A stretch of 43,581 nucleotides of DNA from Pigoraptor vietnamica. Taxonomy: Eukaryota; Opisthokonta; Filasterea. Of the stretch, positions 34,048 through 43,581 are shown in pieces (the stretch's first letter is position 1; the number at the start of each line of letters is the position of its first letter). The position numbers were made by a program, and so were the translations under genes. The DNA lies in contig CALSCQ010000484.1 in the NCBI GenBank assembly GCA_943704525.1, positions 1 to 43,581 of the forward strand, given 5' to 3'. A model generated the notes under the pieces. The model did no database searches, was not told the DNA's origin, and worked only from the letters and a program-made list of their open reading frames with translations.

Positions 34048-35825
34048 CTAGCGTGCGAACAGAGGGTGCGGCTTGAGGCGCCGAGCAAAGGCAAGCGCGA
34101 CGGCGGCGGTGGCCACCAGGGCGACCGCAATGGACGCGAAGGCGGGCTGCGGGCCAAATCGCTCGTACACGTGGCTGACGTAGATGGGGCCTAGTGCACG
34201 TGCGGCACTCCCCGCGGAAGTGAGCGCGCCCATCATGACCCCCTGAGACGGTGCAGTCGTTCAGTGGCGGAGTTGTGCGGTGTTTGGAGAAGGCATTGTT
34301 GGTGGGCAAAATGCAGTGCCGGTCCAAAGTGGCGCAAGTGCATCGCAGTCATTGCGGCATTCCCACCTGCGGCGCGGGGCCGAGCACTTTAGAGAAGATG
34401 GCGTAGACGCAGAGGGACGCCATGGGATAGCCGTGCGCGATGAGCCACGCGGCGACCACATATTGCGGGAAGGCCAGCTGTGGCGTATGCGTGCACCACC
34501 CGTACTTCGTGCACCCCTTCGGCATGGCTGCAAACGGCGCGTTGCATTAGTACCAGCCGGAGTGGAGACAATGTGTAATGTGAGTGTGACGTGCAGTCCT
34601 GTTCTGGTGTGTGAGTTCGCGTGTGGAAAAGAAGGGGGGGTGGGGGGGTGGGGGGGGTTCACTCGCCTGGGCCAAACGGAACAAACACGACAAAGGCAAG
34701 TGCCACGACAGCGAGGCCCGCCACGAGCAGCGGCCGCTCGCCAAAGCGGACCGAGAGCGGCTTTGCGGCCATGAAGGTGGCGACGGACAAGAGGCCCGCG
34801 CCCGCAAGCAGAATGCCCGTGTACAGGTCGGCGTGCTGCTGGCTCCACCCATACATGTCCATCGAAAACGCGCTCAGAATTCTGTGACCACGATGGGGTG
34901 AGCGTGCGTGTAACGTGCCGTCAGGGCACACCTTCCACAGCCGCGCACACACCCGCAGTACCCACGTCTCAAACACGGCAAAGACGAAGAGGATGACGAA
35001 GAACACGAAGATGCAAACTGCGGCGGCAACGCGGTCGAAGCGCCGCCGTTCGAGGACAATGCCTGCAGCATGTACACGCATTAGCTCACGGCTTCCCAAT
35101 AGACACACACGCGCCCTCTCGCTGCCCACCGTCGTCCTCTTCTCCGCTGCTGTCGTCGTCGTCGCTCGTCACGCGCCGCAGCGATCCGCTTGGCCCAAAG
35201 GTCACGTCGAAGCGCCGCTCGGAGAAAAACAACAGCAGCAGCACGAGATTGGCCACGCCAAAGAGCGCGCCGAGATACCCCGGGCCGGTGAGGTAGTCGA
35301 GCTCAAAGGGGCCGCGGCGGATGCCAGGCTTGAGCGGCGCAAACGCAGCGCCGAGTGCAGGACCCACGATGAACCCGATGCCCTGCGCAGCGCTCATGTG
35401 GGCCATCGCGCCTGTGCGTTCGTGGACGGTCGTTGCGCCGGCGACGTACGCGCGGCACACGGCCACGTTGCCCGCGCCGAAGCCGACGACGAAGCGCGCG
35501 ACGAGCATGAAGACGTCGTTGTGGCGGTGGGGCGCTGCGCTGAAGCAGTACATGATGTTGCCCGCGATGTTAATGGCGATGGAGGTGGCGAGGGGCTCGA
35601 TGGACCGGCGGCGGTTGGACCACGCGCCAAAGAGCGGGGACGCAAGGAACTGGCCAAGGCTGTACGAGGCGACGATCCAGCCCTGGAAAGTGACGGAGCC
35701 GCCCACCTGGCAGACAGAGTGCGCGCTTAGAGCTAGCACGTACACACACTCAGACATCACTCGCACATGCGTACGCACGCACGCACGCGCACACACACAC
35801 ACACTCACACACACGCGCCCTAACA

Positions 35826-35865
<40 letters not shown>

Positions 35866-35878
35866 GCACGCACGCGCG

Positions 35879-35961
<83 letters not shown>

Positions 35962-36270
35962 TGCAACCCCCGATGGTATCCGCCCTGAGGAAGATCCCCT
36001 GTTAAAGTACATGCCTCTTCGAGAAAGGGCCACAGGGTGGACACGACAATGGAAAACCCGACGCTGCTGAGGAACATGGTGAGGTACATCATGCGCACCG
36101 CGCGCCACCGCAGCCGATAGTCCTCTTCCGCCCTGCACGTGTCGGACGGACGGTTGAGAGCGAGTGCGGCGGCGGGTACAAAGGGATAAAACTCACGAGG
36201 GCAGGAGGGTCTGCGACTCGGCCGAGTGCTCGGACGCCGTCGCCGACAGCACAGACGACATGCGGCGCAT
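34048..36270 (-). CDS. MFSD8: Lysosomal major facilitator transporter, MFSD8/CLN7 orthologue
   Basis: Seven exons join in phase to 478 aa: 36270-36197, 36132-36015, 35706-35130, 35062-34966, 34881-34667, 34527-34367, 34242-34048. MFSD8/CLN7 is an endolysosomal membrane transporter with chloride-channel activity reported in animals. The sequence follows human MFSD8 closely: [71 protein letters not shown]-type helix, then [39 protein letters not shown] and the final [21 protein letters not shown]. About twelve membrane helices fit. An acidic loop ([13 protein letters not shown]) sits between the two six-helix halves. Introns 2 (GAG|GCATGT) and 5 (CAG|GCGAGT) start with GC. Intron 2 carries a long AC repeat. 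The first Met at 36270 was used; a second is three codons later. Confidence 0.93.
35771..35960. repeat. Long interrupted (AC)n / (ACGC)n microsatellite
   Basis: About 190 bp of AC and ACGC steps lie in intron 2 of MFSD8 (36014-35707), enlarging that intron to 308 nt. It produces spurious Thr-His and Val-Cys reading frames on the two strands. Confidence 0.95.
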
Positions 36271-37113
36271 TTTCGCTGCGCTCGGTGGGCAAACAAGCCG
36301 GCCCTTTTCGCGAACAGAAGTGTCCTTGAGCAAACGGCAGTGGGGTGATGCCACTGCCGTCCCTCTCGCGATTACTATCCTTGAGCACGCGGCAGCAGTG
36401 GGGTGAGGCCACTCCCTTGGACAAGGCCGATGCAGGGCGGCTGACTGCAGTGCCGAGTGGATGATTGGCACTGGCACTCAGCCTGATAACTCGTGCAAAT
36501 TGACTCGACTGGCAAGGGAAAACTTTTCCGCTGTGTTTTCACATCTCTTTATTACGAAACGGCCGCTGCCAAGTGCCGCGTGCTGTCCCTCTGGCCAGTG
36601 CGTTGCGTTGTGCAGCAATAGGGTCGCAGAAAGGCCCTGCTGCTGCCAGTCTCGTTGGGCTTCCGAGTGCGTGCGAGCAGGTGTCTGTCATTGCCACCTT
36701 GACACGAACGGTTCCCAGCGACTCGCGAGCCCCTTCTTTTACTCCCACGGGCAACGCAGCTGCGGGTTCAACAGTCATAATAGCCATGGCATTGAAGCGA
36801 GCAGTCGTTGTCGGCGGTTGTTGTCAGCGCCGTTACACACAGGCCAACGTCACCCGCCGCCAGCCAATCAGCGCGCGCCTCCCTTTGCGCTGTGAGACAA
36901 AGTTCAAATTTTTGGGTGGCGCTGCGAAGCAATGTTCGCGATCGCCCGTTCTCAACGAGAGACTCCCTCTCGCTTTCCCCTGTTTTTTCCCCCCGCATTT
37001 ATCACGATACTATTCTCGCAGTGAGCGCGCGTGCTGCCAGGAGGGTGGGCTGCGGGGTGCGCTGGCTACAGTGGAGTGGTGGCTGCAAAAGGGGCGGCCT
37101 GCCATCACACGCC
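36271..37113. promoter_or_regulatory. Divergent promoter of MFSD8 and ILRUN
   Basis: An 843-bp spacer between outward start codons. The MFSD8-proximal part holds duplicated hairpin elements (36323-36418). An ACGTCA half-site lies near 36849 towards ILRUN. No further gene was found. Confidence 0.5.
36323..36418. repeat. Tandem pair of hairpin-forming units
   Basis: Two units about 55 bp apart both start TCCTTGAGC and contain GGCAG..TGGGGTGA.GCCACT. The first holds a perfect 9-bp inverted repeat, CGGCAGTGG (36335-36343) with CCACTGCCG (36351-36359). A related but weaker inverted repeat (AGTGCC / GGCACT) follows near 36450-36475. Confidence 0.7.
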
Positions 37114-38106
37114 ATGGCGACCACAGACGACCTTCTCCACCTGTTCAACACGCTCGGCACAAACGACCACGACGCGCTCATCAGCCAGTTTCAGGTGTGA
37201 AAGTAGTGCGAAGCGCGCTCCCTGTTCGCCCTGCTTTTCCTCTTGCGTGTGCATGTCTCTGAATTCTCCAATTTAAAAACTCGAGCGTTTCATGAAAAAA
37301 TGCGCAGAATTTTGCTGCGGCGGAAGATCCCGAAGTGTGCCGTTTCTTCTTGGAAGCCAACAACTGGAGCCTCCAGGTGCGCAGTGCTGTTGCAGTGCGC
37401 TACTTGTACTTCCGCTAAACAAACGTGTGCGCAGCATGCGATTGCGAGTTACTTCGATAACGCCGGCAGTTTGGACGCATATCGGCTGGTTGCACCCTCC
37501 ATTTCGTATCTCGGCGACGTGAGTCCCGACAACTGGAGGGAAGTGCAACCCGGTGCCCCTTTCCATCGCATATATCGAGTCAAGAACAACGGTAAGCAGA
37601 GGATAACCAGTAATTGAGCCTTGTTACGGCGGTGCTTACGCCATTGTTGCAGGTGGTGAGCCGTGGCCAGCCAACTGTGGACTTGTCTTTTCCGGTGGCG
37701 ACAAGTTGTCAGCTCCCGACTTCATCAGGGTGAGAGCCCAGACTTCTTCTGCGCTGCGTATCCGATCATTGTCACAACTCTTTGTCCCTGTGACGAGCAT
37801 TCATTAACACACTATCATTTCGTGTCCCAGCTGCCGAATTTGCCAGCCGGCGCAGAATACGACATCGAGCTGAGGCTTGCTGCGCCTCCCTCGCCTGGCC
37901 AGTATGCGTGCTGTTGGCGTTTCATGGTTCGCAGCGACGGCGGACTGCTGATGCCATTTGGCGAGCCAATGTGGGTCGTCGTCGGGGTGGGACAGCCGCT
38001 CGACATTTCGCAGCTAGATTTTGGTCGGCTTGGTCTGGGAGAGGAGTCCTCTTGGCAGATGCGACAGCAGCTGCAACAGCAATCGCAACCGTCCGCAATG
38101 GAGTAG
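37114..38106 (+). CDS. ILRUN: ILRUN orthologue: UBA-like plus NBR1-like (FW) domain
   Basis: Five exons join in phase to 219 aa: 37114-37194, 37308-37376, 37435-37591, 37653-37729, 37831-38106. In animals ILRUN (C6orf106) dampens interferon and cytokine transcription through p300. The UBA-like N-terminus matches: LGTNDHDALISQFQ, then CRFFLEANNWSLQHAIASYFD across three exons. The FW domain (about residues 65-190) has PGAPFHRIYRVKNNGGEPWP, GLVFSGGDKLSAPDF, LPAGAEYDIELRLAAPPSPG and CCWRFMVRSDGG..MWVVV. The protein ends soon after in a short Gln-rich tail and lacks the long disordered tail of the animal protein. The interferon role cannot apply directly to a unicellular organism; the ancestral function is unknown. 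Confidence 0.9.
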
Positions 38107-38210
38107 GAAACAATGAATTTTCGGGTTCTTCTTCACATTCTTCTGAGGATGCAATAATAATATGTCACAGGCTAGCAGCACCAAAGCATCCCAAGATGGT
38201 ATTGTACGCA

Positions 38211-38216
38211 AATAAA
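38211..38216 (+). terminator. ILRUN: Polyadenylation signal of ILRUN
   Basis: AATAAA lies 105 nt after the stop codon, followed by a long GT-rich tract of the kind found downstream of cleavage sites. Confidence 0.6.
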
Positions 38217-38231
38217 GTTTTGGATGAACTG

Positions 38232-38232
<1 letters not shown>

Positions 38233-38271
<39 letters not shown>

Positions 38272-38459
38272 ACGTATGCGTGCGTGCATGCGCGCGCGCG
38301 TGTGTGCGTGCGTGTGTGCGTGTGTGTTGTATGTGTGCTTGTCTGAAACGTGTGTGCGTGTGTGTGTGCGTGTGTGCATGTGTGCTTGTGTGTGTGTGCG
38401 TGTGTGTGTTGTGTGTGTACACGTGCGTGTGTGCGTGTGTGTGCGTGTGTGCATGTGTG
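38233..38459. repeat. (GT)n microsatellite, interrupted
   Basis: About 225 bp of GT and GTGC steps directly follow the ILRUN polyadenylation signal. Pure GT at the left end grades into GTGTGCGTG steps, as in several introns of the window. Confidence 0.95.
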
Positions 38460-38716
38460 CTTGTATTGTATCTTAAATGTGTGTGCGTGGTGTGTGTGAA
38501 ACGCGGCGTGTAACAAAAACCTATTGTTCTGTAGAGGTCGATTGACAGGGATTCCGTAATGCTATGTAATCTAAGAGAAAATAATGTTGATGAGTTCTCA
38601 AAGGTAAAAAAATTCTAATAGATATAAAGATACATAAAGCATTTAACTAGATAGATCTTTTCAATATAATAACCAATGAAGTTCATCCACAGGGGCTAAG
38701 ACGCCCCGTGAGATCA

Positions 38717-41700
38717 TCATTTGAAATCGTGCTCGGACGGTGGCGCAGCTTTGTCCAACGATGGCAGCGCCTTCGAGAAGCCGCTCTTTCCCAATAACCA
38801 ATACGTCTGCATCAATCCCTTCCCCTGCAATAGAAAAATGCAAAAAAGAGTGAATAATCATTCATGGTGTGCAACGCAGTTCACGGCAACTCACCTTGAC
38901 CTCCAGCTGACCCCGAAGTTCCAACTCATATCCTCCTAAGTCAACTAGGAGGTCGCGTGTGCTGGAGCTCATATGAATTCGCAACGCTGCGATGATGATG
39001 ACGGTAAAACACAGAACACAGAACAAGCAGTACAATTTTCCAAGAGACTCACCCAAGCCGCCAGACTCCATTCGAGACGCAGTATTGACTGTATCGCCGA
39101 ACAAACAATAACGCGGCATTTTCAGCCCAACGACCCCGGCAACGACAGCACCTACAGCGCAATATCAGCATGTCAGAACTTGTTTTGCACTGTTTCCATT
39201 ACAATACCAACATCACCTGTGTGCATTCCGATGCGAAGCTGAAGTTGTTGTTCTGGCATGTGCCGAATTTCGAAGTCATTCATAGCCGAAAGGAGATCAA
39301 GGGCCATTGTCGCGATCTCGCCAGCGTGCTTATTGCCATTTCGCATGGGTAATCCGGAAGCCTGCACCGAGAAGAAAGGGGCGCCGGGGAGAGGACGGCG
39401 AGGAGGGAAACAGACTTCAACAACTACTTCGGCAGGATCGCGAACTACTAGCTTCTCATACCCACCACCATATAGGCGTCGCCAATGGTCTCGACCTACA
39501 TTGCAGCAATTACGAGGGGCATTAGTACTTGTCACACCGCCTAAGAGCACCGTACCAATGATAATACCTTATACACGTCGTGGCTGTCGATGATCGAGTC
39601 AAAGCAGGTGTAGAGATCGTTGAGCAGATCCACAATTTGCATTGGCGTGCTGACCGACGCAATCTTTGTGAAGCCGACAATGTCACTGCGCACAAGCATA
39701 TGAGTAGCCGCAGGCGACACAAACACGCACGAGCACATTCGCATACCTGAAGAAAATGGTCACCTGCGGACACAAGAGATAGGGAGAGTAAGACCCTGCA
39801 TTGCAGTGAACGGTCCGCCGTAAAACACCCACCGCATCAAACGCCTCCGCATTGACCTTCTCGCCCGCCATGAGGGCCTTGACGACCGCGGGAGGCAGCA
39901 TGCTGTAGAGCAGCTTCTGCGACCGCTTCTGCTCCTCTGCCAGCTGGCTCGTGCGCTCGTCCACGAGGGCCTCGAGGTGGTTCGCATACGTCTCTAGCAT
40001 CTGGCCAAAGGCGACGCCACGCATTAGCGAGTGCAGGAATAACGCAGGCGCACGTCAGCGACTTATACGGTGCAAGCCCGAAAAGAGCAACAATGCATGC
40101 GTGGGGCGAGGCGATACCTGCGCGCAGTGGTCAAACACATTCGTGGTTGTGCTGGGATTTGCGGCCACGATGGCCTCCGATATTTGCGCAAATGTGGGAC
40201 GCGCCGCCGGCAACGCCTCCCAGCAGCGGACCATGAGCGTCTGCAGTCCCTCAGGGGTGCCCGCCGGAATCGACGGCCGCAGCCGCTCCGTCACAATCTG
40301 CAGCGCTTCGTGAGTCAGCCGCCGTGAGAGGCCACAAGGCACCGCACACTAACCCACACCCTGACCACGGCCTAGCCGCGCACCTTTGCAATCAGCGCAT
40401 CCGCGGGCGTGTCCAGCTCAGCGTACGGCGTCTGCCGCGTGATGATTTCCTGCAGAACAATGCCGTAGCTGAACACGTCGCCGGCGGGGGATCCCGGTGA
40501 CGAGGGCAGGACAACAAGCTCTGGCGCCATGTACAGGTCGGACGTCCCGAACACGCGCCCAACGCTCGACCGGGAAGTTGTCTCGTCGCGGCGCAGGACA
40601 CGAAGCCCATAGTCTGCGAAGGTCGGCAATGAGGGCTTTGCAAGGAATGCACGCACGCGAGCAAGAAGACGACCCCTGTTGTCATACCAGTGATCTTGAG
40701 CGTCCACCGGGAGTCGACGACGCTAAAGGAATAGAAAGAAAACGAAATGTCAGAAACAGGCACACGGGGCTGAGCGCAGCGATGCGGCCCCGTCATCCCA
40801 CCAGTTCGCGGGACAGAGGCGCCCGTGGAAGGCGATTGGGGAGGCGTGCAGGTACTCCATGCCGCGCGCGGCGTCCGTTGCGAGCGAGTAACGGAACACC
40901 CAGTCGAGATTGTGCTTCGGGTTGAGGAGGATGTCGCGCAGGCTGCCGCGCGGACAGAACTCTGTGGAAACGCACGCACGATTGGCCTGCAACCCGCGAT
41001 GTTGCGCCCCACGACTGCACGCACCGTACACCGCCATCCACAGCGCACCACACGCCCGCCCACAGTCGCCACACGCGCGCACCCCATCCCCAACCCACAG
41101 TCACCACACCCACCCATTAGAATGGCCACGCGCGGCGGATCCACAGAGGCACCGATGAAGCGCGCGACGTTAGGATGCACCGCATCCCTGCACATCAAGG
41201 CATGAGCACCTCCGAGGCACCACCCACTGGCACCCATCCCCGCCCCACTGACGCCCACAGCAAACGCACGCACCGCATGTGCTTGATATCGATGCGCAGC
41301 GCCCGGTCGAGCTCCACGCTCCGCTTGCGAAGGACCTTGACGTGCACATTGCGACCACGCCTGCAGCGCCCAACGAGTTAGTGTCTACTGGCGAAAAGCG
41401 TAGGGCAACCGTGCGCAGTCACCCACCACACGGCGCACTTGGACAGCCGGGGATTGAATGCCGTCACTCGCTGCCTGCGCGTGAGGGCGAGGCTCTCCTG
41501 CGACGCAGCCAACGAGGGGCGCGGGCGGCGCGAGAGCGTGAGCATGCGGTCCTGTGAGCGGGCGCTCTCGTTGAGCGCTTCGCCGTGTGTGTCTGGGGAG
41601 CCCTCGTCGTCCACTTCTTCCGAATCCGACTCGAGCCCAGGCACAACGACGCCAATCACGCTGCACGCTGCGATGAACAGAACAGAAGGGCGGTTGAAGA

Positions 41701-43581
41701 AGGGGGGGGGGAGGGGTGGTGAGGACATGGGGATTGAGGACATGGGGATTGAGGACATGGTGGTGATAGACATGGAGTCAGAGCGGCGAAGGGTGCCCAC
41801 AGAGACCCAACAGGCGGCAGAGAGAAACCCACTCCGCTTCATCATGTCGGCCGTTGACGCAGCGCCTGCATTGCGCACGGTCAGTCGGCCGTGTTCGCAG
41901 ACGATAATTCAACACACAAGGTGCCCAGCTCGGCAGGCAAGGAAGCCAATGGGCCAATCATGCGCTGCGTTACAAGGCGCTACAAGAGGCGTTACAAGAG
42001 GCAATCACGCACCAAAGTCAATGTCCTTGAAGTCGACGCGCCACTCGAGATTCGCGAGATCGCGCTCAAACTGGTTGCGCTTCCATCGCATCACGAGGAC
42101 GACCCCTGCGACGACCGTGACGGCCACCATGCCGCCCGCAAGGCCCGCAATAAGCGCCGTCGTCGAGCTCCCTGTGCCGGCCACGTGTCAGTCACATCGG
42201 ATGCATGGGCGCATAAATTCGCACGCGCTGCTTCAGACAGCATCGTATCGTATGCTGGCACGCGTACGCTGACGCACCTGATCCAGACTGCGGGGAGGTC
42301 GGCGGAATCGACACACGCGCCGGCACAAAGCCGACGAAGAGGTCGCGCGATAGCTGCGAGGCGCCCTGCCCGCCGTTGAGCACGACAGGGCGGCGCGTTT
42401 CGTCCGCGTCGCATACGGCCACACCCGGGACGGGTGCGTAGTCGCACGCGCCGCCAATCGACGCGGGCGGGGCCAGGATGGCGAGCCCCGGAGAGGCCAC
42501 CGGCGAAGGGAGCGACGCCATGGCATCGGCCTTGAAGGCATTGAGCAGCGCGTCGTAGACGAACACCGCGCCGGTGACGCCAGTCACATTGCGCCCGCCG
42601 GCAAACAGCAGACGCTCGCTGCGTGGAAGGGCAATAGTTAGCCGCGCGGGAACTCACACGCAAAGCAGCAGTGCACCCACTCGTCCAATGCGACGACGCG
42701 GTGGTCCGCCATCGGTCCGATTATCTCGGCGTTTGTCGGAATGATCGTCGTCCACACTTTAAGGGCTGCGTCGGCGGAAAACACCGTTAGCCAACAGCTG
42801 AGAACACATCGAAAGCACGTGGCGCCACCCACTCAGGTCCAGCGAATACATTTGCGCGCTCAGCCCATCGCTCGTCTCGCCACCATGCACGAGCAGGCGT
42901 CCGGACAGCAGCGCGAGGGCGGCGCCGCGGCGTGCGCGGGGGACAGCAGTGCTCACGATCGCGCGCCACTGAAGCGTCAAAATGTCGTATTCCCTGTGTG
43001 CAGGCGGCGACGGATTGGCTTTCCCGTGCGAATGCAAGCGCGCACACACACGACGGGAAGACAGTTGCGCGCGCGCTCTTTTCGCACAAGGACGTACCAC
43101 AAATCCGCCGCGATGGACAGGTCTGCCTTGGTGCCGCCGTAGACGTACATCCGCCGCCCGTCGGTGGCCGCAGCATGTCCCGCACGAGGAGCCGGCCGCG
43201 GGAGAGCGGGTCGGTCGCGCGACCATACGCGCCGTGCTGGGCCGCGCAGCACAAATCCGTCAGGAGTACGACCCGGCGGTATGGCGTCCACACCAGCCCC
43301 ACTACACTGAGCTCACATGCGCCCACAGCAAACACATTCGCACTCTGAGCCACAACCACACCCACTCGCATTGAACCGCCACACTTCGTCGAGTATGACG
43401 CCGGATGCGTCCACGCCACCAAAGAGAATTACGGCATCGCGGTAAGGCACCATGGACGCATCCTTCAGCGCCGAGGGCGATGGTGTGCCAGTCACGTGCT
43501 CCCACTCCGCGTCGCCTGTGCCAGGCCGTGTCAACATTTGGCTCGATGCGCAAGCGTTGAGCACGTCGTCCCCCCCCCCCC
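38717..43581 (-). CDS. Receptor guanylyl cyclase with kelch-repeat ectodomain (5' end outside the window)
   Basis: Twenty-two exons give the last 972 aa in phase: 43515-43362, 43301-43098, 42993-42833, 42765-42681, 42618-42278, 42171-42013, 41865-41833, 41667-41427, 41360-41274, 41187-41114, 40961-40802, 40722-40688, 40613-40384, 40297-40118, 40000-39833, 39763-39747, 39685-39568, 39495-39466, 39361-39217, 39151-39053, 38986-38895, 38824-38717. Numbering is for the visible part. At least four kelch blades (VILFGG, MYVYGG, LLVHGG, LLFAGG, each followed by an aromatic strand) precede a membrane helix (about 319-343). The kinase-homology domain lacks the catalytic loop ([22 protein letters not shown]), as in animal receptor cyclases. 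A signalling helix ([20 protein letters not shown]) leads to the cyclase: metal Asp777 (FFSDIVGFT) and Asp821 (ETIGDAYMV), with Glu817 and Cys889 ([11 protein letters not shown]), the pair that selects GTP. It should make cGMP in response to an outside signal. Confidence 0.92.
41721..41760. repeat. 15-bp tandem repeat in a cyclase intron
   Basis: Units GAGGACATGGGGATT are repeated 2.7 times in the intron between the 33-nt exon 41865-41833 and exon 41667-41427, next to a G-rich run (41701-41719). Confidence 0.85.

Larger units (their letters stand above)
38107..38716. other. Convergent gap after ILRUN: GT repeat and AT-rich stretch
   Basis: This region holds the two facing 3' ends, a long GT repeat (38233-38459) and an AT-rich stretch (about 38520-38700). 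No gene was found. Confidence 0.6.

Noticed and set aside
33107-34327. 406-codon open frame on the minus strand
   Set aside because: It crosses the CCDC137 exons in antisense and the MFSD8 3' end in a wrong frame. Both real genes are supported by family signatures.
34966-35086. MFSD8 ending at 35086 with an acidic tail
   Set aside because: Reading through to that stop would lose half the transporter. A GTGGGC donor at 35129 joins in phase to the next membrane helix with the expected MFSD8 sequence.
35750-35959. Frames of alternating Val-Cys or Thr-His
   Set aside because: These are translations of AC/GT microsatellites, here and at 38172-38516, not proteins.

Overview
The window is a compact, GC-rich, intron-rich nuclear locus of a eukaryote. 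I reconstructed 15 protein-coding genes by joining exons at GT-AG (rarely GC-AG) borders and checking reading-frame phase at every junction. They contain about 99 short introns, mostly 60-190 nt, with donors such as GTGCGT, GTGGGT, GTGAGT and GTACGT. Some introns carry a CTAAC/CTAAT-like branch site close to the acceptor. No rRNA, tRNA, CRISPR array or recognisable transposon was seen. The gene set points to a unicellular eukaryote, possibly a holozoan or a relative: it combines an eukaryotic ArgJ and a nuclear-encoded complex I subunit with homologues of MFSD8/CLN7, ILRUN, CCDC137 and UBAP2L and an animal-type receptor guanylyl cyclase. The species cannot be settled from the sequence alone.

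Layout from left to right: an N-myristoylated EF-hand protein (-); argJ, ornithine acetyltransferase (+); POLRMT, mitochondrial RNA polymerase (-); a UBAP2L/Lingerer-like UBA-RGG protein (+); a type II membrane glycosyltransferase (-); a GNAT acetyltransferase (+); an unrecognised Ser/Pro-rich protein (+); a permuted papain-fold hydrolase (-); a DENN-DUF547-PLAT-PLAT protein (-); NDUFS7 (+); an F-box/propeller/UIM protein (-); CCDC137 (+); MFSD8/CLN7 (-); ILRUN (+); and, cut by the right edge, a receptor guanylyl cyclase with kelch repeats outside the membrane (-). Strands alternate almost perfectly, so most genes share a divergent promoter on one side and face a convergent neighbour on the other. 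Convergent stops can be only 47 bp apart (34000/34048).

Three genes serve the mitochondrion (argJ, POLRMT, NDUFS7). Several others concern ubiquitin, stress and endolysosomal traffic (UBAP2L-like, F-box/UIM, ILRUN, DENN, MFSD8). Nothing indicates operons; the genes look independently transcribed. The most unusual items are the kelch-ectodomain guanylyl cyclase with 17-nt and 30-nt exons in its catalytic core, the DENN-DUF547-PLAT-PLAT fusion, four frame-supported GC-AG introns, and a 63-bp minisatellite that multiplies a 5' splice-site-like sequence inside an intron. Exon borders were found by eye; single borders may be off by a base or use an alternative site.
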